This document shows positions 40,905 to 49,207 of a stretch of 64,000 nt of DNA, in pieces (positions within the stretch are counted from its first letter, which is position 1; each line of letters starts with the position of its first letter). The position numbers and the translations under genes were made by a program. Below the pieces are notes generated by a model that was given only the letters and a program-made list of their open reading frames with translations, did not search any database and was not told the origin of the DNA. The stretch lies in assembly GCF_000018145.1 (NCBI RefSeq), contig NC_009952.1, positions 2,790,001-2,854,000 on the forward strand, read 5' to 3'. This DNA is from Dinoroseobacter shibae DFL 12 = DSM 16493. Its GTDB lineage: Bacteria > Pseudomonadota > Alphaproteobacteria > Rhodobacterales > Rhodobacteraceae.

Positions 40905-41591
40905 ATGACCTCGCCAGTCGCATTCCGAAGCGCGATGATCGTGGACGATCATCCCCTCTTTCTCGATGCGCTCTCCATGACCTTGCGAACGGTCTCCGAC
41001 ATCGACGAGATCGCGACTGCGGACACGATGGAATCCGCTCTGTCCCAACTGGATGGCGCCACACCGGATGTGATCGTGCTCGACCTGAACCTGCCGGACG
41101 TGAACGGGCTCGACGGGTTGATCCGGCTCAAGACCGCTGTCCCCTCCACCCCGGTGGTGGTCGTCTCGTCCATGGCCGACAACCGGATGATCACCTCGAC
41201 CCTGCGCGTGGGCGCCTCGGGCTTCGTGCCCAAGCACTCCAAGCGCGAAGTCTTCCGCGAAGCCTTCGACGCGATCCAGAACGGCACGGTCTTCACCCCC
41301 GAGAACTACGTGCCCAACACCGATGCCGACAGCCCCCAGAACAACGCCGAGGAAGCGCTCGCACGGCTCGGCCTGCTGACCAAGCAGCAGGCCCGCATCC
41401 TGCAGCTGATCTGCGCCGGCAAGCTGAACAAGCAGATCGCCTATGACCTGTCCATCGCCGAGACGACCGTGAAGGCCCATGTCACCGCGATCATGCGCAA
41501 GCTGGGGGTCCAGAGCCGGACGCAGGCGGTTTTGATTGCACAGGAGGCGAATTTCGCCAATTTTGTGGCGAGCGACAATACGTTGGCCTGA
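40905..41591 (+). CDS. LuxR/NarL-family response regulator next to the PQQ dehydrogenase
   Basis: 228 residues. The receiver domain has acidic residues D14-D15 and the phospho-acceptor D60 (VIVLDLNLPDVNG). A linker follows and then a LuxR-type helix-turn-helix (about 160-215: LTKQQARILQLICAGKLNKQ and ETTVKAHVTAIMRKLGVQSR). Such regulators (PedR, AgmR/ErbR) activate quinoprotein alcohol dehydrogenase genes in pseudomonads, and the position just after the dehydrogenase supports that role. Likely partner: the hybrid kinase at 42817. Confidence 0.9.
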   Translation: MTSPVAFRSAMIVDDHPLFLDALSMTLRTVSDIDEIATADTMESALSQLDGATPDVIVLDLNLPDVNGLDGLIRLKTAVPSTPVVVVSSMADNRMITSTLRVGASGFVPKHSKREVFREAFDAIQNGTVFTPENYVPNTDADSPQNNAEEALARLGLLTKQQARILQLICAGKLNKQIAYDLSIAETTVKAHVTAIMRKLGVQSRTQAVLIAQEANFANFVASDNTLA

Positions 41592-41645
41592 TACGGGGCG
41601 ACGACGAGGGCCGCACCGAAGACGGCCCATGGGAGGGGACCACAG

Positions 41646-42845
41646 ATGCTCAGCTCGCCGGAGACCGCGGCGCAGCCCGTCGTGCAGGCCAGCGTGCTCT
41701 GCACGGACCCGGATCCGGTGGACACGCTCTGCGCGGCCCTCGGCGCCGAGCCTCTCGCCCTCGTCATCCTGTTCGTCAGCCCCTCCACCGATTTCGGCGA
41801 GGTGATCCGGGCCGCCAGCGCGCGGTTCGGCGAGACCCCCGTGCTGGCCTGCACCACCGCGGGCGAGATTTCGGCCCAGGGGTACACCGAGGACGAGATC
41901 GTCGCGGTCGGCCTGCCATCGCGGCATTTCGCCATCGAGACCATGCTGATCGACACGCTCGAAGAGATCGACTCCCAGGAATTGATCGGGCGCACGATCC
42001 GGCGGCGGCAATCGCTGATGCGGCTTGCACCCGACTGGCAGAACGAGTTCGCCTTCCTGATGATCGACGGGCTGTCGCTGAAGGAGGATGAGCTGGCCTT
42101 CGGGCTGGCCACGGGGCTCGGTCCCGTGCCGCTCTTCGGCGGGTCCGCCGGGGACGGCGCGCGGTTCGAGGAAACCTTCGTCGCGCTCAACGGCATCGCC
42201 TACCAGGACGCGGCGATCGTCACCTTCGTGCGCACCCGCTGCCCGGTGCGGGTCTTCAGCCTCGACCACCTGCGGCCCACGGACCGGCGGATGGTGGTGA
42301 CCGGGGCCGACCCGAGCCGCCGCATCGTGCGCACGCTCAATGCCGCGCCCGCCGCCCGGGAATACGCCCGTATCCTGGGCAAGGATCCCGAGCAGCTCGG
42401 CCCCTTCACCTTCGCCGCCCACCCGGTGGTGGTCACCATCGGCGGCACCCACCATGTGCGCGCGATCCAGCAGGTGACCGAACAGGGCGACCTGGTGTTC
42501 TTTTCCGCCATCGACGAGGGGCTGGTGCTGACCCTGGCCGAGCCCGACCACCTGGTCGAGCATCTCGAACGGGAATTCCAGGCCCTGTCGGCCGAGGTCA
42601 AACCGGCCGCCATCATCGCCTGCGACTGCATCCTGCGGCGGCTGGAGGCCGGTCAGAAGCAGCTTCTGGGCCGCATGTCGAACACGCTGGCCGAGCATTG
42701 CGTTGTCGGCTTTTCAACCTATGGTGAACAACTGAACGCAATGCACGTGAATCATACCATGACCGGGGTGGCGATCTATCCACCGCCGCCGGAAGATGGT
42801 GAGGCCGGGAGCCTGCATGACCGACTGGCTGATCGACCCGAATGA
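41646..42845 (+). CDS. FIST-domain sensory protein
   Basis: 399 residues. FIST N domain (about 20-220; ALVILFVSPSTDFGEVI, TPVLACTTAGEISAQGY, GLGPVPLFGGSAGDG) and FIST C domain (about 240-370; NTLAEHCVVGFSTYGEQLNAMHVNHT). FIST proteins are thought to bind small ligands such as amino acids or fatty acids and often sit next to signalling genes. Here the last 29 bases overlap the start of the hybrid kinase, so it may be the kinase input module. No membrane segment. Confidence 0.9.
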   Translation: MLSSPETAAQPVVQASVLCTDPDPVDTLCAALGAEPLALVILFVSPSTDFGEVIRAASARFGETPVLACTTAGEISAQGYTEDEIVAVGLPSRHFAIETMLIDTLEEIDSQELIGRTIRRRQSLMRLAPDWQNEFAFLMIDGLSLKEDELAFGLATGLGPVPLFGGSAGDGARFEETFVALNGIAYQDAAIVTFVRTRCPVRVFSLDHLRPTDRRMVVTGADPSRRIVRTLNAAPAAREYARILGKDPEQLGPFTFAAHPVVVTIGGTHHVRAIQQVTEQGDLVFFSAIDEGLVLTLAEPDHLVEHLEREFQALSAEVKPAAIIACDCILRRLEAGQKQLLGRMSNTLAEHCVVGFSTYGEQLNAMHVNHTMTGVAIYPPPPEDGEAGSLHDRLADRPE

Positions 42846-44847
42846 TACGCTGGAGCAGCAGAACGCCAAGCTGCGCCAGATCACCGGCGTGCTCATGCGC
42901 CGGGTCGAACAGGATACCGACCGCACCGGTGTCGCCTATCGCCAGTTCGAACGCGCCGCCCTGCTGGAGGACCAGGTCCGCCAGCGCACCGCCGACCTGG
43001 AACATGCGCTCGACCTTCTGAACGAATCCAACGCGCGGCTGGCCGAGGCCAATCGCGCCGCCGAGAGCGCGCGGGCGGACCTGTCCAGTGCGATCGAGAC
43101 GATCCAGGAGGGCTTCGCGCTCTTCAACGCGCGCGACGAGCTGGTGATGTGCAACAGCCGGTTCGGAATGCACATGCTCGATCTGCAGACCGAGCTGACG
43201 CCGGGGCTGAGCTTCGCGCGCTACGTGGAGCTGGTCAGCCGCAGCAAGTACCTCGCCCTGCCCGAGGGGGTCGGCTCCGCGGACTGGGCCGCGCGACGCC
43301 TGAAACGGCACCAGGACAATCACGTGATCTTCAACGTCCGCATGGTGCGCGACCGCTGGAACAAGCGCGTCGGCACCCTGCTGGCGCTGCCGCTGAACCG
43401 GTTCCGCCTGGGCACGCAGTTCCAGTCCCTGCTGGAGCGTTTCGAGGCCGAGCTGAGCTTCGAGTCCGAGGAAAACCGTGCGAACCTCTGGCGCTGGGTG
43501 ATGCGCAAGACCAATCGCAAGCCGATCAGCTTCGAGGTCAAGCGCCGGGATGGCATGATCCTCGACGTCTTCGCCCAGGAGATGCCCGACAAGGGCTTCG
43601 TGATCAGCTTCACCGACGTGACCGCCGAACGCGAAGCCACCCGCACCCTGTTCCAGGTCAACGAGTTGCTGGAACAGCGGGTGATGGAGCGCACGCTGGA
43701 GCTGGAGGATGCGCTATCCTCGGCGGAGCGGGCCAATGCCTCCAAATCGCGCTTCGTGGCCGCCGCCAGCCACGACCTGCTGCAACCGCTCTCGGCGGCC
43801 AAGCTCTATGTCTCGGCGCTGGACGGGCCGGAGACGACCGAGGCCACGCGGGAGATCGCCCACAAGGCCCACCGCGCCTTGCTCAGTGTCGAGAACATCA
43901 TCGACGCCCTGCTCGACATCTCGAAACTCGAAGCCGGCATGGCCGCGCTGGAGGTGTCGTCGGTGCCGCTGAACACGGTGTTCGACGCCATCCGCGAACA
44001 ATTCAGCCCGCTGGCTGCCCAGAAAGGTTTGGAATTCAAGGTGATGCCCTGTGCGGTGGTGCTGGAATCCGACCCATCCTACCTGCGCCGGATCGTGGCC
44101 AACCTGGTGTCCAACGCCATCCGCTACACCGCCGAGGGGCGGGTTCTGGTGGGGGCGCGGCGCAACGGCAATTCCATCCGGATCGAGGTCTGGGATACCG
44201 GCCCCGGCATCCCCGAGGCCAAGCAGGACATCATCTTCCAGGAGTTCGAGCGCCTCGATGCCAAGGCCAGCGCCTCCGAGGGGCTGGGGCTGGGCCTCGC
44301 CATCGTGGAGCGGGCCTGCGCGCGGCTCGGCCACCCGCTGGGCCTGTGGTCGGTGATGGGCCAGGGCTCGGGCTTCTTCGTCAACGTCGCCCGGTCGATG
44401 CAACCGCACCTGACCCTGAACACCGGCCTGACCAAGATGAGCAGCGCGGGCCTTCAGGGCAGCGGGATGATCGTGCTGCTTGTGGAGAACGATCTCGACC
44501 TGCGCCGCGCCATGACCCTGCTGCTCGAGAAATGGGATATCAGCGTTCTGGACGTGCACGGCGCCTCCGAGGCGGTCGAGCTGCTGGACGAGATCGAGAT
44601 CGCGCCGGACGCCATGCTGATCGACTACCAGCTCGACGGCGGGGAGAACGGGCTCGACCTGATCCGGCAGGTGCAGGCGCGCCATGGGGCGGTGCCCACG
44701 CGGCTGATCTCGGCCAACCGCTCGCCGGAGCTGCGGGCGCGCTGCGCGGCGCAAAACATCGAGCTGCTCAACAAGCCCATCGATGCCCGCACCCTGGAGC
44801 GGTTCCTGACCGAAGCGCTGAAATCGGCGCGCGATTTCCGCGCCTAG
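42817..44847 (+). CDS. Cytoplasmic PAS hybrid histidine kinase (NahK/ErcS'-like)
   Basis: 676 residues with no membrane helix. N-terminal coiled coil (about 10-90), a PAS domain (90-270), a second coiled coil, HisKA with H319 in AAASHDLLQPLSAAKL, HATPase_c with N433 and G boxes WDTGPGIPEAKQD and GLGLGLAIVERA, and a C-terminal receiver with D603 (MLIDYQLDGGENG) and K653. The architecture and H-box match NahK/ErcS' kinases. ErcS' is part of the ethanol-oxidation control network in Pseudomonas aeruginosa, which supports a role here. It is co-transcribed with the FIST and response regulator genes. Confidence 0.9.
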   Translation: MTDWLIDPNDTLEQQNAKLRQITGVLMRRVEQDTDRTGVAYRQFERAALLEDQVRQRTADLEHALDLLNESNARLAEANRAAESARADLSSAIETIQEGFALFNARDELVMCNSRFGMHMLDLQTELTPGLSFARYVELVSRSKYLALPEGVGSADWAARRLKRHQDNHVIFNVRMVRDRWNKRVGTLLALPLNRFRLGTQFQSLLERFEAELSFESEENRANLWRWVMRKTNRKPISFEVKRRDGMILDVFAQEMPDKGFVISFTDVTAEREATRTLFQVNELLEQRVMERTLELEDALSSAERANASKSRFVAAASHDLLQPLSAAKLYVSALDGPETTEATREIAHKAHRALLSVENIIDALLDISKLEAGMAALEVSSVPLNTVFDAIREQFSPLAAQKGLEFKVMPCAVVLESDPSYLRRIVANLVSNAIRYTAEGRVLVGARRNGNSIRIEVWDTGPGIPEAKQDIIFQEFERLDAKASASEGLGLGLAIVERACARLGHPLGLWSVMGQGSGFFVNVARSMQPHLTLNTGLTKMSSAGLQGSGMIVLLVENDLDLRRAMTLLLEKWDISVLDVHGASEAVELLDEIEIAPDAMLIDYQLDGGENGLDLIRQVQARHGAVPTRLISANRSPELRARCAAQNIELLNKPIDARTLERFLTEALKSARDFRA

Positions 44848-45545
44848 GGCGCGGCGCGGGCGATCAGGGCCTGCACCGAGGGGCCGAGCGCTGCGACGAT
44901 CTTGGCGACCCCGGCCGCATTGGGATGGATCCCGTCGCTCTGCATGTAGTTGCGCAAGGCCGTGGCCTGGTCGTCCTCGGCGGTCAAGGCGGCCAGGAAA
45001 CTCTCTTCGTGCAGTGCCCCGTATTGCGCGGCCAGCTCGGGATACATCGCGTCGAACGCGGCCTTGTAGTCGGGGCCGTAATTGCCCGGCGCCTCCAGCC
45101 CCACCAGCAGCACCGGCAACCCCCGCGCCGCCGCCCGGCTCAGGATCCCGTCGAGATTGGCGCGGCTCACCGCCGGGTCGATCCCGCGCAGCAGGTCATT
45201 GCCCCCCAGCGCCACGATCAGCGCGTCGACCTCGGGCGTCAGCGTCCAGTCCACCCGGCTCAGCCCGCCCGCGGTGGTATCGCCCGACACGCCCGCATTG
45301 ATCAGCGTGACCTCCTCGCCCTGCGCCTCCAGCCAGGCCTGCAGCTGCGGCACGAACCCGTCCTGCTGCGGCAGCCCGTAGCCCTGGGTCAGGCTGTCGC
45401 CCAGGGCCGCGACCACCACCGGCTCGGCCCAGGCGGGCGCAAGGCTCAGCCACAGTGCGCTCGCGGCCGCGGCAAGTCCCGCGCCAGCCTTGCGAATGCC
45501 GCCATCCGCCCCATATCCAGACGCAACGCCCCGCAATGCCCGCAT
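44844..45545 (-). CDS. tesA: SGNH arylesterase/lysophospholipase (TesA-like)
   Basis: 233 residues from the ATG at 45545; an arginine-containing n-region and a hydrophobic stretch (GLAAAASALWLSLAPAWA) make a signal peptide. SGNH blocks: ALGDSLTQGYGL (Ser), NAGVSGDTTAGGL (Gly), LIVALGGNDLLRG (Asn) and SDGIHPNAAGVAKI (Asp/His). A periplasmic esterase or thioesterase. Only 22 bases separate its start from the divergent ybbA-like gene, the same arrangement as in E. coli. It ends overlapping the hybrid kinase by four bases. Confidence 0.9.
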   Translation of the reverse strand: MRALRGVASGYGADGGIRKAGAGLAAAASALWLSLAPAWAEPVVVAALGDSLTQGYGLPQQDGFVPQLQAWLEAQGEEVTLINAGVSGDTTAGGLSRVDWTLTPEVDALIVALGGNDLLRGIDPAVSRANLDGILSRAAARGLPVLLVGLEAPGNYGPDYKAAFDAMYPELAAQYGALHEESFLAALTAEDDQATALRNYMQSDGIHPNAAGVAKIVAALGPSVQALIARAAP

Positions 45546-45567
45546 CCCCCACCGGAGACCCCTTCCC

Positions 45568-46272
45568 ATGACCGATCCCGTTCTGTCCCTGACCGATGTG
45601 TCCCTGCGCCTGGATGGCAACGCGGGGCCGGTGGATATCCTGCATGATATCTCGCTGAAGGTCGAAACCGGGGAAACTGTGGGGCTGATCGGGCCGTCGG
45701 GGTCTGGCAAGTCGTCTCTCCTCATGGTGCTTGGCGGGTTGGAGCGTGCGTCTTCGGGGCAGGTGCTGGCGCTCGGCCATGACCTGACCCGGCTCGATGA
45801 AGACGCGCTCGCCCGGTTCCGCAGGGATCATATGGGCGTGGTGTTCCAATCCTTCCACCTCATTCCGACAATGACCGCCCTGGAAAACGTCGCCACCCCG
45901 CTGGAACTGGCCGGCGCGGCAGACGCGTTCGAACGGGCCGAGGCCGAACTGGTCGCCGTGGGGCTTGCCGACCGGGTGCATCACTACCCGTCGCAGATGT
46001 CCGGCGGCGAGCAGCAGCGCGTGGCGCTCGCCCGCGCCGCCGCCCCGCGCCCGGCGCTGCTCCTGGCCGACGAGCCCACGGGCAACCTCGATGGCAGCAC
46101 CGGCGAGGCGATCATGGACCTTCTCTTCGGGTTGCGTGACCGGCACGGGGCGACCCTGGTTCTCGTGACCCATTCGCGCGAACTGGCCGCGCGCTGCGAC
46201 CGGGTGGTCCGCCTGCGCGACGGCCGGATCGAGAGCGACAGCGCCACCGCCCCACGCGAGGCCGCGGAATGA
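45568..46272 (+). CDS. ybbA: ABC ATP-binding protein, MacB/LolD-like (YbbA)
   Basis: 234 residues. Walker A GPSGSGKSS near residue 43, Q-loop FQSFHLIPTMTALENV near 95, signature MSGGEQQRVALARAA near 147, Walker B LLLADEPTGNLDG near 170, and H-loop VTHSRELA. It belongs to the group that drives FtsX-type mechanotransmission permeases. It overlaps the permease gene by four bases and is divergent from tesA. Confidence 0.92.
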   Translation: MTDPVLSLTDVSLRLDGNAGPVDILHDISLKVETGETVGLIGPSGSGKSSLLMVLGGLERASSGQVLALGHDLTRLDEDALARFRRDHMGVVFQSFHLIPTMTALENVATPLELAGAADAFERAEAELVAVGLADRVHHYPSQMSGGEQQRVALARAAAPRPALLLADEPTGNLDGSTGEAIMDLLFGLRDRHGATLVLVTHSRELAARCDRVVRLRDGRIESDSATAPREAAE

Positions 46273-48797
46273 ACCTGGCCGTCGCGGGCCGGATCGCCCG
46301 GCGGGAATTGCGCGGCGGGGTCCGCGGGTTCCGGGTCTTCCTGTTGTGCCTGGTGCTGGGCGTGGCGGCGATTGCCGCCGTGGGCTCAGTCCGCGTGGCG
46401 ATCCAGCAGGGGCTGGAGCGCGAAGGCGCGGTGATCCTTGGCGGCGATGGCCAGATGGAGTTCACCTACCGCTTCGCCGAGCCGGATGAACTGGCGTGGA
46501 TGGAAGAGAACGCGCTCGAAGTCTCTGAAATCGTGGAGTTCCGCTCCATGGTCGTGGTGGACGGGCCCGAGGGACCCGAACGCGGGCTGACCCAGGTCAA
46601 GGCGGTCGACGACCTCTATCCGCTGAAGGGCGCGGTGGTGCTGGAGCCCGCGATCCCCCTGGCCGAGGCCTTGGGCGGCGAGATCCCCGGCGCGGTCATG
46701 CAGCGGGTTCTGATCGACCGGATGGGGCTGGAGATCGGCGACACCTTCCGGCTGGGCACGCAGGAGTTTCGCCTCACCGCCGCGCTGGAGCGCGAGCCGG
46801 ACAGTGCCGGGGGCGGGTTCGGCCTTGGCCCCACCACCATCCTGCGCACCGAGGCGCTGGCCGAGAGCGGCCTGATCGGCCCCGGCACCCTCTACGAGAC
46901 CGAGTACCGCCTCGCGCTGCCCGAGGATGCGGACCTGCAGGCGCTGGAGGAGGAGGCCGAGGCGCTCTTCCGCGACACCGGCATGCGCTGGCGCGACAGC
47001 CGCAACGCCGCGCCGGGGGTCGAACGCTTCGTCGAACGGATCGGGTCGTTTCTGGTGCTCGTCGGGCTGGCGGGGCTCGCCGTCGGCGGCGTCGGCATCT
47101 CGGCGGCGGTGCGCGCCTATCTCGACGGCAAGACCCAGGTGATCGCGACGCTCAAGACCCTTGGCGCCGAGGGGGGCACGATTTTCGCGGCCTACCTGAT
47201 GCAGATCGGCATCCTGACGGCGATCGGCGTGGGCCTGGGCCTGGTGCTCGGGGCGGCGATCCCGATCGTGGCGGCCCCGCTGCTGACCGCGAACCTGCCC
47301 ATGCCCGCGGCCTTCGGGCTGCATCCGGGGCCCCTGGCCGAGGCCGCGCTCTACGGGGTGCTGACGGCGCTGGTCTTCACGCTCTGGCCGCTCGCCCGGA
47401 CCGAACAGGTGCGCGCGGCGGAGCTTTTCCGCGATGCGGCGGCGCCGAAATTCCACCTGCCCAGCCGCCGCTACATGGTGGCGCTGGGGCTGGCGGTCGC
47501 GGCCCTGATCGGCAGTGCCGTGGCCTTCTCGGGCATCCCGACCCTGGCGCTCGGCTCGCTCGGCGGGATCGCCGGGGCGCTTTTGCTGCTGGTGGGGGCG
47601 GCCTGGCTGGTGCGGCGCGCCGCCCGGCGGCTCGCCCGGTCGCGCATGGTGCGGGGGCGGACCGCTCTGCGCCTGGCCCTGGGGGCCGTGGGCGGACCGG
47701 GCGGCGAGACGACCTCGGTGGTCCTGTCCCTGGGCCTCGGCCTTGCGGTGCTGGCCGCCGTGGGCCAGATCGACAGCAACCTGCGCAACGTGATCGCCGA
47801 GGAACTGCCCAATGACGCGCCGAGCTACTTCTTCGTGGACATCCAGCCCGACCAGATCGGCGATTTCCTCAGCCGCACCCGGGGCGACCCGGCCGTGCGG
47901 CGGGTGGACAGCGCGCCGATGCTGCGCGGGGTGATCACCCGGATCAACGGCGAACCTGCCCGCGAGGTGGCGGGCGATCACTGGGTGCTGCGCGGCGACC
48001 GGGGCGTGACCTATGCCACCGCACCCGGGCCGGACACCCGCATCGTCGAAGGCGCATTCTGGCCCGAGGATTATGACGGCCCACCGCAGATCAGCTTCGC
48101 CGAGGAAGAGGCCCGCGAGTTGGGACTGGAACTCGGCGACCGGCTGACCGTGAACATCCTCGGGCGCGATATCGAGGGGGAGATCACGAGCTTCCGGGTC
48201 GTGGACTTTTCCACCGCCGGGATCGGGTTTGTGCTGACCATGAACCCCGCCGCCCTGCGCGGCGCGCCGCACACCTTCATCTCCACCGTCTATGCCGAGG
48301 AGGCCGCCGAAGCGCAGCTTCTGCGCGACGTGGCGGCGGACGCGCCGAACATCACCGCGATCCGGGTGCGCGACGCCATCGACCGGGTGACCGAGGCGCT
48401 CTCGGGGCTGGCGGCGGCGACAAGCTACGGCGCGGCGGCGACGCTGGTCACCGGCTTCGTGGTGCTGATCGGGGCTGCGGCGGCGGGCGAGCGGGCGCGG
48501 GTGTTCGAGGCCGCGGTGCTCAAGACCGTGGGCGCGACCCGGGGGCGGATCCTGGCGAGCTTCGCGCTGCGCTCGGCGATGCTGGGGCTGGCGGCGGGGC
48601 TGGTGGCGATCTTCGCCGGCGGGCTGGCGGGCTGGGGGGTGATGACCTTTGTGATGGAGGCGGGCTACCGGTTCGAGCCCGTCTCGGCGCTGGCCATCGT
48701 CACCGGCGGGGCGCTGGCGACCCTGCTGGCGGGGCTTGCCTTCGCCTGGCGGCCCCTGGCCACCCGCCCCGCCCGGACCCTCCGCGCCCGGGAGTAG
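46269..48797 (+). CDS. ybbP: FtsX-like ABC permease, double-domain type (YbbP)
   Basis: 842 residues. One N-terminal helix (about 18-45) is followed by a periplasmic domain, four helices in the middle (about 260-380), further helices around 405-455, a second large periplasmic domain and three C-terminal helices (about 720-835). This 10-helix duplicated FtsX layout matches YbbP. With YbbA it probably handles lipids or lipoproteins, and the linked esterase TesA supports a lipid-related role. The substrate is unknown. Confidence 0.9.
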   Translation: MNLAVAGRIARRELRGGVRGFRVFLLCLVLGVAAIAAVGSVRVAIQQGLEREGAVILGGDGQMEFTYRFAEPDELAWMEENALEVSEIVEFRSMVVVDGPEGPERGLTQVKAVDDLYPLKGAVVLEPAIPLAEALGGEIPGAVMQRVLIDRMGLEIGDTFRLGTQEFRLTAALEREPDSAGGGFGLGPTTILRTEALAESGLIGPGTLYETEYRLALPEDADLQALEEEAEALFRDTGMRWRDSRNAAPGVERFVERIGSFLVLVGLAGLAVGGVGISAAVRAYLDGKTQVIATLKTLGAEGGTIFAAYLMQIGILTAIGVGLGLVLGAAIPIVAAPLLTANLPMPAAFGLHPGPLAEAALYGVLTALVFTLWPLARTEQVRAAELFRDAAAPKFHLPSRRYMVALGLAVAALIGSAVAFSGIPTLALGSLGGIAGALLLLVGAAWLVRRAARRLARSRMVRGRTALRLALGAVGGPGGETTSVVLSLGLGLAVLAAVGQIDSNLRNVIAEELPNDAPSYFFVDIQPDQIGDFLSRTRGDPAVRRVDSAPMLRGVITRINGEPAREVAGDHWVLRGDRGVTYATAPGPDTRIVEGAFWPEDYDGPPQISFAEEEARELGLELGDRLTVNILGRDIEGEITSFRVVDFSTAGIGFVLTMNPAALRGAPHTFISTVYAEEAAEAQLLRDVAADAPNITAIRVRDAIDRVTEALSGLAAATSYGAAATLVTGFVVLIGAAAAGERARVFEAAVLKTVGATRGRILASFALRSAMLGLAAGLVAIFAGGLAGWGVMTFVMEAGYRFEPVSALAIVTGGALATLLAGLAFAWRPLATRPARTLRARE

Positions 48798-49207
48798 CCC
48801 GCAAGGACCGGGGAGGGGTTGCGCCGCGCTATGCGCGTCGCCGGGGTTTCACGAGGTATTGCGCCGCGCTGACGCGCGTCGCCGGGGCGGGGGCTCCGCC
48901 CCGCCGCCATTGTCGCTCGGACCAATGGCGCGCCAATGACGGCCCCCGGAGTATTTGGACAAAGATGAAGCAGACGGTGGGCGCTCGCCGGTGCCGTCGC
49001 CGCGCCTGTCGCGCCGGGCAAGCGCGCCCGCGCATCCTGGCGCTCACCCGGACCGGCGCTGCGACTACCCGCCCCCGACAGGGGGCGGGCCGGGCCCAAC
49101 GGGAGGCGCTGCGCCCGGCAGTGTGCGGCAACGACGGGCGGGAGCCCCCAGAACCGCGAGAGCGGCCAAGAGCCGCCGGAGACGGCCCTGAAGGCGCCCG
49201 GGCCGAC
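48798..49207. other. Gene-free GC-rich gap with direct repeats and hairpins
   Basis: 410 bases between convergent ybbP and gcvP with no credible gene. They hold a 28/29-base direct repeat, a hairpin at 48884-48902 (GGGGCGG/CCGCCCC), a motif CCCCGGAGTATTTGGACAAA near 48943 and a 9-bp stem CCCGCCCCC-GACA-GGGGGCGGG at 49068-49089. The last could terminate gcvP, but no T-run follows. Confidence 0.6.
48819..48887 (+). repeat. Two near-identical direct repeats of 28-29 bases
   Basis: 48819-48846 and 48859-48887 both read TTGCGCCGCGCT, then a short variable part (AT or GAC), then GCGCGTCGCCGGGG. Separated by 12 bases, 40-base period. Each unit contains an inverted GCGC element. Confidence 0.75.

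Noticed and set aside
42951-45930. TTCGAA sites at 42951 and 45925 as members of the palindrome family
   Set aside because: They lie in coding sequence and the symmetry stops within a few bases of the core.
46386-48272. A 628-codon minus-strand frame opposite ybbP
   Set aside because: Gln/His/Arg-rich antisense shadow; ybbP has clear membrane-protein structure.
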